Shown here: positions 9,251-17,243 of the stretch, piece after piece
How the letters are laid out: each line of letters starts with the position of its first letter
Position numbering within the stretch: position 1 is the first letter of the stretch
DNA from: Paenibacillus_AB hodogayensis
GTDB taxonomy: Bacteria; Bacillota; Bacilli; Paenibacillales; NBRC-103111
Direction of reading: 5' to 3'
DNA length: 64,000 nucleotides
Assembly: GCF_039536325.1 (NCBI RefSeq)
Contig: NZ_BAAAYO010000001.1
Span: 806,001-870,000 of the forward strand
Translations under genes and position numbers: made by a program
Notes under the pieces: model-generated
Database searches by the model: none
Told to the model about the DNA's origin: nothing
The model's input: the letters and a program-made list of their open reading frames with translations, nothing else

Positions 9251-10642
9251 TTATACCACAATCGTTTCGTTGCCCGATTTTTTCATTTGCTCCGGATAAC
9301 CGTACGTACCGTGTTCGCTGATGTCGAGTCCCATGATTTCTTCTTCCTCGGTGACACGCAGGCCCATCGTCTTTTTCATCACCCACAAGATTGCATAGGA
9401 GAGGGCGAAGACAAAGACGAACGATACCACAACGCCCATAGCCTGAACGCCCAATTGATGCAAGCCCCCACCGTAGAACAGCCCTTCTCTGCCTACGCCG
9501 ACGATATCCACGAGGCGAGGCGAAGCGAAGAATCCGGTGGACAGCGAACCCCAAACGCCGGCAATACCGTGAACCGAGAAGGCGAATACCGGATCGTCGA
9601 CACCGGCTTTTTCAAACCATTGGGCCGTGAAGAAGGTCAGCGTGCCCGCTACGAGTCCGATGACGACCGCCGCCCATGTCTCGACGAAAGCGCACGAAGC
9701 GGTGATGGCGACCAACGCGGCGAGGACGCCGTTCAGCATGCTCGGGATATCCGCCTTACCGAAGTAGAGCCACGATACGAGCAGCGCCGCTACTCCGCCT
9801 GCCGCAGCCGCCAGGTTCGTGTTCATCGCGATGAAGCCGAAAAATCCGTCGTTGACCGCAGTCAGCGTACTGCCGGGGTTGAAGCCGAACCAGCCGATCC
9901 ACAATATGATAACGCCGAGTACGGAAAGCACCTGGTTGTGACCGGGAATGAGATTCGGCTTGCCATCTTTATTGTATTTACCGAGCCGCGGCTTCAGAAG
10001 CAGCGTTGCCGCCAGAGCGGCTGTAGCGCCTTGAAGGTGGACGACCGTAGAACCGGCAAAATCTTGTTTGCCGTGTTCGGCCAGCCAGCCTCCGCCCCAA
10101 ATCCAGTGAGCTACGAACGGATAGATAACGATCGTAAACAGTACTCCGAATACAAAATATACGGAAAGTTTGGCCCGCTCGGCAAAACCGCCCCAAGCGA
10201 TCGCCAGCGCTACGCCCACGAAGGCGAGCTGGAATAGGAATTTGATCGCACCCGGCACGATCGAGGCCGATAACGAGGCGAACGATTCCGCCGCCTGCTC
10301 CTCGGTACCGTTGAAGAAAAAGCCCCCGAAGCCGATCAGTTTGTTCAGGCTTCCGCCGTCACCGAATGCCAGGCCGAATCCGAACGCCCAGAACGCCAAA
10401 CCGGCGATGCCGAACGTCAGAATCGTTTTTCCGGCTACGTGGCCGGCATTTTTCATCCGAGTCGAACCCGCTTCAAGCAGAGCGAAGCCCGCTTGCATGA
10501 AAATGACGAGAATCGCCGCCAGCATGACCCAGACGGAGTCGACCGCGAGATGCAGCTGTCCGGCGGACGGCTCATCGGCGGCAAACGCCATGGCCGGAAA
10601 AGCGAACAGCATCGTCAGACACAGAAACACGACCTTCTTCAT
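9251..10642 (-). CDS. amtB: Ammonium transporter
   Basis: The 463-residue protein has a cleavable signal-like segment (MKKVVFLCLTMLFAFPAMAFAA region) and eleven membrane segments. The pore twin-histidine pair is visible in DFAGSTVVHLQG and in FAFSVHGIAGVWG, and AHWIWGGGWLAEHG is the Amt signature. The C-terminal tail has the conserved GLDISEHG element that couples the pore to a PII protein. No glnK gene adjoins it; in its place a GlnD-like DUF294 gene follows. I chose ATG 10642 because AAAGGTGG lies 8 bases upstream; the longer GTG start sits inside that site. A near-consensus promoter and a GlnR/TnrA-like half-conserved site lie upstream, fitting induction when nitrogen is short. Confidence 0.95.
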   Translation of the reverse strand: MKKVVFLCLTMLFAFPAMAFAADEPSAGQLHLAVDSVWVMLAAILVIFMQAGFALLEAGSTRMKNAGHVAGKTILTFGIAGLAFWAFGFGLAFGDGGSLNKLIGFGGFFFNGTEEQAAESFASLSASIVPGAIKFLFQLAFVGVALAIAWGGFAERAKLSVYFVFGVLFTIVIYPFVAHWIWGGGWLAEHGKQDFAGSTVVHLQGATAALAATLLLKPRLGKYNKDGKPNLIPGHNQVLSVLGVIILWIGWFGFNPGSTLTAVNDGFFGFIAMNTNLAAAAGGVAALLVSWLYFGKADIPSMLNGVLAALVAITASCAFVETWAAVVIGLVAGTLTFFTAQWFEKAGVDDPVFAFSVHGIAGVWGSLSTGFFASPRLVDIVGVGREGLFYGGGLHQLGVQAMGVVVSFVFVFALSYAILWVMKKTMGLRVTEEEEIMGLDISEHGTYGYPEQMKKSGNETIVV

Positions 10643-10697
10643 TGCGAATACCACCTTTGTGTTAGTTTTTATTACATATTACGAATGCTTTAGTGCC

Positions 10698-10726
10698 ATT
10701 ATACGCGCGAGCTCAAAAAAAGACAA
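10698..10726 (-). promoter_or_regulatory. Sigma-A promoter of the amtB operon
   Basis: On the minus strand TTGTCT (10721-10726) and TATAAT (10698-10703) are separated by 17 bases, about 56 bases before the start codon. Confidence 0.8.
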
Positions 10727-10743
10727 CGGTTTTTTAAAAATAA

Positions 10744-10760
10744 TGTGATATATCCAAACA
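10744..10760 (-). promoter_or_regulatory. Candidate GlnR/TnrA operator upstream of amtB
   Basis: TGTGATATATCCAAACA agrees with the TnrA/GlnR consensus TGTNANAWWWTNTNACA at 15 of 17 positions, with both misses in the second half. It sits 18 bases upstream of the -35 box. Assignment is by pattern only. Confidence 0.4.
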
Positions 10761-11317
10761 ATAGGTACAAATTCATAGGCGAATGTTCGCCTTTTTCGTA
10801 ATAATGTTACATTACCTTTCTTCAATTCTAATGAAATATTTCGGGTTTCCGGATAAATATCTCAACCTGACACGAATATAGAGCGGTCTGACGTCAGAAG
10901 ACGTCACATCACCTCAAGGACATTTCTTCATACAACCTTCACACTTCCCGCAAATTCCGGCGATGCTTTCCGAACGCTCGATATGCGCCGGAAACGGCCC
11001 GCAGCGTCAAAAGCGTGACGTTTGACTGTACGGTTTCCGATGGTTTATGATGAGGCTATAAGTTGAACAAATAACCGAGAAGCCCGTCTCATTCCGAAAA
11101 GGATTGCCTTGCCGCTCAGACATCTTGTTTTCAACTCCGGGATTGAAAAAGAGATTTAGCGGTATGGAGTTGAAAGCCAAAACTCGCTGCAAGACAAATC
11201 CCCTTCTCCATTTCACTCGGCATATCCCGGTAGTTATTTCGTTCAGCTTATATCGTACAAAGACGTATGAGGATTTCTCAAAACGGTCCATAATAGAGGT
11301 GAGCATCCATTGGGGTT
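10761..11317 (+). other. Long non-coding interval between amtB and the merR gene
   Basis: I see no convincing gene in this 557-base stretch. It is AT-rich at its left end. It contains a TTGACT/TATGAT promoter-like pair on the plus strand (11022-11027 and 11046-11051, 18-base spacer) and an inverted repeat TTTCAACTCC/GGAGTTGAAA (11129-11138 and 11166-11175). If that promoter serves merR, the leader would be about 260 bases. Short reading frames here have no ribosome binding site. Confidence 0.5.
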
Positions 11318-11749
11318 ATGAAACTATACCGGATCGGGGAATTGTCGCGGCTTTCCGAGGTCAGCTCGCGCACGATCGACTATTACACGAACCTGGGTCT
11401 TATCTTCCCGGAGAAACGGTCCAATACGAATTATCGGCTTTATTCCGATGAAACCTTGGCCCGGTTGAAACGTATAGAAACGATGAAGAAGGAAAAATAC
11501 ACATTAGATGAAATCAAGGCAAACCTGGATCAATGGAACAAAGTGAGCCAGGATGTAGAAGTGACGGAAAAATTGACATCCTTGCAGCTTCATTTGCGCC
11601 AGCTTGAACGCGAAGTGAAGGAACTTAGCCCACTGCTCGCCGAGATGAAGCCGAGACAAGCCAAGTATGCCTTCAATACGCTTGCCACCCAAAGCGCCGC
11701 CTGTATCGAAGCGTTGCTCCTTCTTCTTGGCAAAGGACCTTTTATGTAA
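11318..11749 (+). CDS. MerR family transcriptional regulator
   Basis: The 143-residue protein begins with a MerR winged helix (KLYRIGELSRLSEVSSRTIDYYTNLGLI) followed by the wing and a long dimerisation coiled coil (about residues 75-115). The C-terminus is short, with one cysteine at about residue 131, so there is no recognisable metal or drug pocket. MerR proteins twist an overlong promoter spacer to activate transcription. The gene stops 18 bases before the membrane protease gene and is probably co-transcribed with it. Confidence 0.88.
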   Translation: MKLYRIGELSRLSEVSSRTIDYYTNLGLIFPEKRSNTNYRLYSDETLARLKRIETMKKEKYTLDEIKANLDQWNKVSQDVEVTEKLTSLQLHLRQLEREVKELSPLLAEMKPRQAKYAFNTLATQSAACIEALLLLLGKGPFM

Positions 11750-11767
11750 TCAGGGGAGGTATGCGCT

Positions 11768-12451
11768 ATGTTTTTGTTTCACCCTATGGATTTTTTGATT
11801 CTCATCGCTTTCGCCGTATCCATTTGGGCGCAATTTCGGGTAAAAAGCACGTTCAACCACTGGACCCAAGTGGCCAACAGCAGCGGCATGACCGGCTACG
11901 ATGCGGCTCGTCGGATGCTCGATAACAACGGATTGCACGATGTTCCGATCGAGGCTGTGCCGGGAACGCTATCCGACCATTACGACCCGGTTCATCGCGT
12001 CGTCCGCCTGTCGGAGCCGGTATACTTCGAACGGTCGATATCGGCCATTTCCGTCGCCTGTCACGAAGTCGGACATGCGATTCAACATCAGCAGCATTAT
12101 CCGATGCTCGTGGCCCGCCACCGCATCTTCCCGCTGGTCAACTTCACGTCGGGCGTCGCCCCGCTGCTGCTGATCGCCGGATTTTTCTTCAACATGTCCG
12201 GCCTGCTGCTGCTCGGCATCCTATTTTTCTCGGCCGCAGTCGCCTTCCAGCTGATTACGCTGCCGGTGGAATTCAACGCCAGCAACCGTGCGCGCGAAGT
12301 GATGGTATCCGAAGGTTTCATAACGAACCAGGAGGAGCAGGGCGTGGCCAAGGTGCTGAATGCCGCCGCGCTGACCTATGTAGCCGCCGCCTTGATTTCG
12401 CTGCTCCAGCTGGTGAAGTACATTATGATCTTCAACAACCGCAGGGAATAA
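11768..12451 (+). CDS. Membrane zinc metallopeptidase, YugP family
   Basis: The 227-residue protein has an N-terminal membrane segment, the zinc-binding motif ACHEVGHAIQHQ (HExxH type) near residue 100, two central membrane segments and one at the C-terminus. FNASNRAREVM downstream supplies conserved family residues. It matches the YugP/DUF2268-independent group of neutral zinc metallopeptidases found in Firmicutes; substrates are unknown. AGGGGAGG ahead of the ATG is a good ribosome binding site. It is the second gene after merR and is followed by a strong terminator. Confidence 0.87.
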   Translation: MFLFHPMDFLILIAFAVSIWAQFRVKSTFNHWTQVANSSGMTGYDAARRMLDNNGLHDVPIEAVPGTLSDHYDPVHRVVRLSEPVYFERSISAISVACHEVGHAIQHQQHYPMLVARHRIFPLVNFTSGVAPLLLIAGFFFNMSGLLLLGILFFSAAVAFQLITLPVEFNASNRAREVMVSEGFITNQEEQGVAKVLNAAALTYVAAALISLLQLVKYIMIFNNRRE

Positions 12452-12475
12452 ACGATAACGCTTCTAACGAGAAAT

Positions 12476-12528
12476 AAAAAAGCTTCCGCCGCCCGGATGT
12501 CGATTCCGGTGCAGCGGAAGCTTTTTTT
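12476..12528 (+). terminator. Bidirectional terminator, protease gene / lysR gene
   Basis: AAAAAGCTTCCGC (12476-12488) pairs with GCGGAAGCTTTTT, with a T-run on the plus strand and A-run (T-run on minus) on the left. It separates convergent genes. Confidence 0.85.
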
Positions 12529-12549
12529 ATGCGCGGGCTTGTCCTGCCG

Positions 12550-13440
12550 TTACCTCAGATGAAAATAGTCGAGCAAAAACTGCTGGAACATCTCCGCAAC
12601 GATCGGCAGCTTCTGCCCGGACTTGCGGATAAAACCGATCGTCCGCGTGACGTGCGGCTCGGTTACTCTCACCTTGACCGGCATCAGCGGGCTAATCTCG
12701 ACCAAGGCCATCTCCGGCAGCAGACTGACGCCCATGCCGGCGGCCACCAGACCGCGAATCGTATCCGTCTCTTCCCCCTCGAAGCCGATAATCGGCGAGA
12801 AGCCGGCCTTGCGGCAAGCCTCCCACACGATAGAGCGCAGCGAATAGTTTTCGCTGAACAACACGAACGATTCGTTCCGAAGCTGCTCCAGCCGGATTGA
12901 CTGGTAGTCGGCCAGCACGTGATTGCTCGGTAAAATCGCGAACAGCTCCTCGGTCAGCACGATTTCGCCGACGACCTGATCGTTGTTTTCCGGAAACGGG
13001 GAAATAAATGCCATATCCACATCCCCCCGGACCACGTCGCGGATCAGGCTGGAGAACGTCCCCATCTTTAGCCTGAACTTGACGTTCGGGTGGTCTTTGC
13101 GGAATTCCGCGACCACCGACGGAATGAGACTGATTCCGAGACTGTGCGGGAAGCCGAGGCATATTTCGCCAAGCTCGGGGTCGAGAAACTCCTTGATCTC
13201 TCCGACAGCCTTCTCAAGACCCGTCAGCAGCTCCTCCACCCGATGCAGGAACAACTTGCCGACCGGCGTAAGCTGCAAATTGCGGCCCTTCTGCATAAAC
13301 AGCTGCAGCCCGAGCTCCTCCTCAAGCTGATGAATTTGCCGGCTGACGGCGGATTGCGCCACATGCAGCTCCTCGGCGGCTTGCGTCACGTGCTGCTTAC
13401 GGGCCACTTTAACGAAATATTGCAATTGTCTAAGCTCCAA
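12550..13440 (-). CDS. LysR family regulator resembling GltC
   Basis: The 296-residue protein has the LysR winged helix (MELRQLQYFVKVARKQHVTQ onward, about residues 1-60) and a periplasmic-binding-type effector domain. The whole length follows B. subtilis GltC closely from memory, including EFLDPELGEICLGFPHSLG and GMGVSLLPE. GltC activates glutamate synthase, but no gltAB is in the window, so the target is unknown. Start is TTG 13440 with GGAGG 8 bases upstream. It is convergent with the YugP gene. Confidence 0.85.
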   Translation of the reverse strand: MELRQLQYFVKVARKQHVTQAAEELHVAQSAVSRQIHQLEEELGLQLFMQKGRNLQLTPVGKLFLHRVEELLTGLEKAVGEIKEFLDPELGEICLGFPHSLGISLIPSVVAEFRKDHPNVKFRLKMGTFSSLIRDVVRGDVDMAFISPFPENNDQVVGEIVLTEELFAILPSNHVLADYQSIRLEQLRNESFVLFSENYSLRSIVWEACRKAGFSPIIGFEGEETDTIRGLVAAGMGVSLLPEMALVEISPLMPVKVRVTEPHVTRTIGFIRKSGQKLPIVAEMFQQFLLDYFHLR

Positions 13441-13466
13441 CGTTTTGTCCTCCAGGAAAGACTGCG

Positions 13467-14075
13467 TTACGTCCGCCTTCTGCGCAGCAGAGGCGCGAAT
13501 AGCAGAAAGCCGCCGATAAAACCGCCGATATGCGCATAATAATTGACCTGCGGAATCAGGAACGAATAAATAAGCCCGACCACTACGACCGTAATGATCG
13601 TCGAGGAAGATTGCTTATCCAACGCTTTCTTGAAAAACAGGGCAATGAACAGATAAGCGGCAAAAATCCCGTAAATCGCTCCGGAAGCGCCGACAGAAAC
13701 GACAGGTTCCGACTGTTTGTACAGCAGCACGGTCGCCAAATTGCCGATAAAGCCGCTGCCCAAATAAAACACGAGATACTTCCACTTGCCGAGCATTCTT
13801 TCCAGAGGCGGAGCGAATACGAATAAAGAAAAGCTGTTGAACAGCAGATGATCGAACCCGCTGTGCAAAAACATGGAGGCAAAATACCTCCAATATTCTC
13901 CGGACCACGGAAACTGGCTGACAAGCGCTCCGAACTTGACAAGCGTCTCCGTCCGCTCCGTACTTCCGTCGATTTCCATCCAGACGTACATGATCAGTTG
14001 AATGGCCAAAATCGCGGTCGTCACCGGGTACCACCGGATATATTGCTTGAAACTTTCATACCGCAAAAAAAGCAT
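13467..14075 (-). CDS. Rhomboid family intramembrane serine protease
   Basis: The 202-residue protein has six predicted membrane segments. The catalytic serine is in GASGAIYG and the histidine in AHIGGFIGGF, and the conserved oxyanion-stabilising HSGFDHLLFN segment is present. It cleaves membrane proteins within the bilayer. ATG 14075 is chosen because GGAGGG lies 5 bases upstream; an ATG 15 bases earlier overlaps that site. It lies 26 bases upstream of lysR on the same strand, so they could share a transcript. Confidence 0.92.
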   Translation of the reverse strand: MLFLRYESFKQYIRWYPVTTAILAIQLIMYVWMEIDGSTERTETLVKFGALVSQFPWSGEYWRYFASMFLHSGFDHLLFNSFSLFVFAPPLERMLGKWKYLVFYLGSGFIGNLATVLLYKQSEPVVSVGASGAIYGIFAAYLFIALFFKKALDKQSSSTIITVVVVGLIYSFLIPQVNYYAHIGGFIGGFLLFAPLLRRRRT

Positions 14076-14229
14076 CGCTACCCTCCGCATCGATCTGTTC
14101 AGGAGTCGTTTCCGTTTCCACCATTATCATACAACAAGCCGCCTGTCTTAGCCAAATGCTTCTCCCGCTTTTTACCGGCATAGCGTCAAACGGAACGTGG
14201 GAACCTAGTCCCGAAAGGAGGGAAGCGCC

Positions 14230-14448
14230 TTGGCGGACGAAGCGAAACGAAGCCTGAACGAGCATGCCGCGGAAGTAGCAAGCCAGTCGTTCGACCCTTC
14301 CGATTATGGCAGCGAGTCCCCGGTATCCCAAGGACTTGCCGTCACGCATGAGCAAGCAAACGACGTTTATACGGCCGGAACATGCGGACATGCACCCAAG
14401 CTTGAGTCCGGAGAACTTTCCGAGCCCTCACAGACAAGCGATGTCTAG
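14230..14448 (+). CDS. Small acidic DUF4025 (YozQ-like) protein
   Basis: This 72-residue protein starts at a TTG behind a strong AAAGGAGG site. The core, FDPSDYGSESPVSQGLAVTHEQANDVYTAGT, has the DYxS...GLAxTHEQ pattern that I recall for the DUF4025/YozQ family of Bacillus. Members are small, soluble and of unknown role, often linked with sporulation. The tail is hydrophilic. No partner is obvious. Confidence 0.75.
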   Translation: MADEAKRSLNEHAAEVASQSFDPSDYGSESPVSQGLAVTHEQANDVYTAGTCGHAPKLESGELSEPSQTSDV

Positions 14449-14536
14449 TCGTACAACATTAGGCAGACATACAAGCCGGCGGATTGCAGATCATAAGTTT
14501 GTACTTCATTACAAATCATGAACAGGAGTTGACGAG

Positions 14537-14950
14537 TTGAAAAAGACAGCAGCATCTCTCGCTTTGGCCGCAGCCTTGACGCTTACAGCCGTACCTGCCA
14601 TGGCCATGGGCACAACGACGGACGGTACGGGCACCGGTACGAGTACGACGAACAGCACGACCGCTCCTTATTCGCAGACGACTCCTGGCGCTTATGGCGC
14701 GACGCATACGGATATGTCCAACAGCATGACCAACCCGATCGGCACGACGGATACGACGACAGCACCGACGGGCAACACCAGCGCAAAAAACTACAGCACG
14801 GACGGCAAGGCGCATAATTATTCGGTCAACAATTACCGCGCTTATGCAACAGACGCGACGAAGACAACGAACTGGAGCTGGCTTGGCCTTCTCGGCCTGA
14901 TCGGTCTTGCCGGACTGTTCGGACGCGGACGCGAGCGTACAGACGGATAA
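14537..14950 (+). CDS. Secreted WGxxGxxG-CTERM-type protein
   Basis: The 137-residue protein has a signal peptide (about 1-24, AMAMG cleavage region), a long Thr/Ser/Gly-rich low-complexity middle (about 25-110) and a C-terminal membrane segment with WSWLGLLGLIGLAGLFG followed by RGRER. This C-terminal pattern matches the WGxxGxxG family of Firmicutes, thought to be a sorting or anchoring signal. The start is TTG 14537 with AGGAG upstream. It is followed by a terminator hairpin. Confidence 0.82.
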   Translation: MKKTAASLALAAALTLTAVPAMAMGTTTDGTGTGTSTTNSTTAPYSQTTPGAYGATHTDMSNSMTNPIGTTDTTTAPTGNTSAKNYSTDGKAHNYSVNNYRAYATDATKTTNWSWLGLLGLIGLAGLFGRGRERTDG

Positions 14951-14962
14951 TTCGCCTCACAC

Positions 14963-14993
14963 CGGCGCATCCTTTATTGATAAGGATGCGCCG
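14963..14993 (+). terminator. Hairpin terminator after the WGxxGxxG gene
   Basis: CGGCGCATCCTT (14963-14974) pairs perfectly with AAGGATGCGCCG (14982-14993). The following T-run is weak (CTCTTCG). Confidence 0.65.
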
Positions 14994-15016
14994 CTCTTCG
15001 TCCGCCTGCCAAATCA

Positions 15017-15047
15017 TTGGACAACCGTCGCACCGTTCCGATATAAT
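15017..15047 (+). promoter_or_regulatory. Probable promoter of tpx
   Basis: TATAAT at 15042-15047 is preceded by TTGGAC (15017-15022) at a long 19-base spacing. It lies 50 bases upstream of the start codon. Confidence 0.5.
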
Positions 15048-15096
15048 GGGTAATGGTGATGGTAAAACTTTGCTCTGGCAGGAGGATGATGATTTC

Positions 15097-15594
15097 ATGG
15101 CAACGTTTAAAGGCAATCCGATCAACCTGATCGGTACTGAAATCAAAGTAGGCGACAAAGCTCCAAATTTTACGGTCAATAAAAACTTGGTGACAGAAGC
15201 TACGCTTGCCGACTATGCCGGCAAAATCAAACTGATCAGCGTCGTTCCTTCGCTCGACACGGGCGTTTGCGACCAGCAAACCCGCCGGTTCAACGAAGAA
15301 GCCGCCAAGCTTGGCGACAACGTCGTCATCCTGACAATCAGCGTCGACCTTCCGTTCGCTCAAGCCCGCTGGTGCGGCGCAGCCGGCGTGGATAAAGTCG
15401 AGACCCTGTCCGACTACAAATCCAAATCGTTCGGCCAAGCATACGGCGTGCTGATCGAAGAGCTGCAATTGCTGATGCGCTCCATCTTCGTCATCGATGC
15501 CAACGACACCGTGCAATATGTGGAATATTTGGGCGAGATGACCGAGCATCCGAACTACGAAGCGGCTATCAACGCCGTCAAAGCACTCGCATAA
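15097..15594 (+). CDS. tpx: Thiol peroxidase
   Basis: The 165-residue protein is an atypical 2-Cys peroxiredoxin that reduces hydrogen and alkyl peroxides using thioredoxin. The peroxidatic cysteine is Cys58 in PSLDTGVCDQQTRRF and the resolving cysteine is Cys93 in ARWCGAAGV, the classic Tpx spacing. ATG 15097 is chosen because GGAGG is 11 bases upstream and the protein then matches family length; the longer reading extends through the promoter. It is a single-gene unit between two terminators. Confidence 0.95.
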   Translation: MATFKGNPINLIGTEIKVGDKAPNFTVNKNLVTEATLADYAGKIKLISVVPSLDTGVCDQQTRRFNEEAAKLGDNVVILTISVDLPFAQARWCGAAGVDKVETLSDYKSKSFGQAYGVLIEELQLLMRSIFVIDANDTVQYVEYLGEMTEHPNYEAAINAVKALA

Positions 15595-15610
15595 CTATAT
15601 CCAGACATGC

Positions 15611-15652
15611 AAAAAACAGCGCCAGGAATTCCGGTTCCCGCCGCTGTTTTTT
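15611..15652 (+). terminator. Bidirectional terminator, tpx / DUF1499 gene
   Basis: AAAAAACAGCG (15611-15621) pairs with CGCTGTTTTTT (15642-15652), giving T-runs on both strands. Confidence 0.85.
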
Positions 15653-15671
15653 TCGTTTGCGGATTGCGCGT

Positions 15672-16064
15672 TTATTTGCCATCGGTTTTGTAGGAGCCGA
15701 GCTTGGCATCGATCATTTTAAACAATTCGAGAATCGTCCGGTAGTTGGCCCCCAAATCTCCCAGAGAGCCGCGAGAGGCGGAATAAATGTCGATAGCCGA
15801 TTTCACCGGGTTGATGGAGAACAATGTTATCGTAATGTCTTGAGTCCGTCCCGTCATCGTTCGCTTCGTCACGACGATCTCGCCGACGTTTTTCACTTCG
15901 TGCAGAAGGGTGTATTTGGGCAGCTTTTTCAGAAGCGATATGACTTCTTCCCAAAGCTTATCCTTCGAAAGTTTGTAGTATCTCGTCTTCAGCGCCGGAT
16001 CTCTGGCTTTGTCTCCCGTGACTTCGTGACTGCGGATCAGACCGACTAACATTCTCTTCAACAA
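15672..16064 (-). CDS. DUF1499 family protein
   Basis: The 130-residue soluble protein ends with IDIYSASRGSLGDLGANYRTI, which matches the conserved C-terminal part of DUF1499 (SxSR-G-sDLG-N-R). Its function is not known. I place the start at TTG 16064 because GGGGGG lies 8 bases upstream; ATG 16052 is a close alternative and the longer ORF has no ribosome binding site. It is alone between terminators. Confidence 0.75.
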   Translation of the reverse strand: MLKRMLVGLIRSHEVTGDKARDPALKTRYYKLSKDKLWEEVISLLKKLPKYTLLHEVKNVGEIVVTKRTMTGRTQDITITLFSINPVKSAIDIYSASRGSLGDLGANYRTILELFKMIDAKLGSYKTDGK

Positions 16065-16195
16065 AAGCGAATCCCCCCTGGTTTGGTACGTCGTTCTCGT
16101 TTCTCGCACTATACTCCATATTAACATGCTTTTCCCGCAAGAAAAAGAGATTTTCCATTCGGGTGCCCCGCCCCAGCGCGTTCTTCGCCGCCAAA

Positions 16196-16220
16196 AGAAA
16201 AAAACCGGTCGACGGGACCG
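16196..16220 (-). terminator. Terminator of the aldolase-kinase operon
   Basis: CCGGTC/GACCGG stem (16204-16209 with 16215-16220) followed on the minus strand by a run of T (16196-16203). Confidence 0.75.
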
Positions 16221-16225
16221 GAATT

Positions 16226-17164
16226 TTATACAATCGTTTCCACCGCAACCTCGGCCAGCAAACGCTGCACGTCCTCTGTTCGCACGTCGCCCGCTTGGGG
16301 ATTCAGTGCATTAGCCGTACCGCAAGCCGTCGCCAGGCACAGCGCCCGCAAGACCGGTTCTCCTGCCGCGAGCGCCGCAGCCATGCCGGCTACGAACGAA
16401 TCGCCACTGCCGACGGGATTGACCGCTTCGATACGCGGAGCCCGTATGCGGTACAGCGTTCCCGCATAGCCAGCCAACGCCCCTTCCGCCCCCAGCGTGA
16501 CCGCAACGCAGCCGACACCCTGCTCGAGCAACTGCAATACGCCGGCATACAGATCCGATTCCCGCTCCGGCTTACGCCCGATCAGCTTGCCCACTTCGTC
16601 TTCGTTTGGCTTGATCAGAAACGGCTTGGCTTTAACCCCTTCGACCAGTGCGTCTCCGCTCGTATCCAGCAGCACGGTTGCGCCGGCGGAACGCGCGATA
16701 TGGATCAGCTCGGCGTACAGCGCAGCGGGAGCGCCCTTCGGCAGGCTGCCGGATAACGCCACAATGGACGAATCGGCCGCCAACTGGCGCACCTTTTCGC
16801 GGATCGCCTCGAGATGCTCTTCCCGCACGACAGGCCCCGGCTCCAGCAGCTCCGTCGACGTTCCCGCCGTCTTATCGATCATGTTCAAGCATAGCCGGGA
16901 TTCCCCGTCGACCTTCACGAAATCGTTCGCCAATCCCGTCTTTGTCAGCTCTTTGACAATATAATCGCCGTTGCTGCCGCCGACAAAGCCGGTCGCCCGC
17001 ACTTGGGAGCCCAATTGCCCGGCCACCCGCGCGACATTGATCCCTTTGCCTCCGGGGACGCTGATCATCTCGGCGACGCGCGATACTTTGCCGAGAGGAA
17101 ACGCATCCATGACATACGTTTTATCGATCGCCGCATTTAATGTAACGGTAGTAATCCATGCCAT
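16226..17164 (-). CDS. PfkB-family hexose-phosphate kinase (1-phosphofructokinase/tagatose-6-phosphate kinase type)
   Basis: The 312-residue protein has the PfkB signatures SVPGGKGINVARV near the N-terminus and NPVGSGDSFVAGMAAAL near the C-terminus, where the Asp is the catalytic base. It starts TTVTLNAAIDKTYV like FruK and LacC. Together with the adjacent class II ketose-bisphosphate aldolase and DeoR regulator it most likely phosphorylates tagatose-6-phosphate or fructose-1-phosphate, after which the aldolase splits the bisphosphate. No PTS genes are linked. It follows the aldolase by 79 bases on the same strand. Substrate choice between fructose-1-P and tagatose-6-P is open. Confidence 0.87.
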   Translation of the reverse strand: MAWITTVTLNAAIDKTYVMDAFPLGKVSRVAEMISVPGGKGINVARVAGQLGSQVRATGFVGGSNGDYIVKELTKTGLANDFVKVDGESRLCLNMIDKTAGTSTELLEPGPVVREEHLEAIREKVRQLAADSSIVALSGSLPKGAPAALYAELIHIARSAGATVLLDTSGDALVEGVKAKPFLIKPNEDEVGKLIGRKPERESDLYAGVLQLLEQGVGCVAVTLGAEGALAGYAGTLYRIRAPRIEAVNPVGSGDSFVAGMAAALAAGEPVLRALCLATACGTANALNPQAGDVRTEDVQRLLAEVAVETIV

Positions 17165-17243
17165 ATCGAAGCCGCTTCCTTTACGTTTCGTCTCTTGTGA
17201 AGCCCATTCCGGTACAACTGGTACTCCCCCCGGCCTCCCTCGC

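Noticed and set aside
10890..10910. Repeated GACGTC motifs as a possible phage or restriction site cluster
   Set aside because: Only two copies are seen, a level expected by chance in high-GC DNA.
11104..11451. 115-codon plus frame upstream of merR
   Set aside because: No ribosome site and it runs through the inverted repeat and into merR in another frame.
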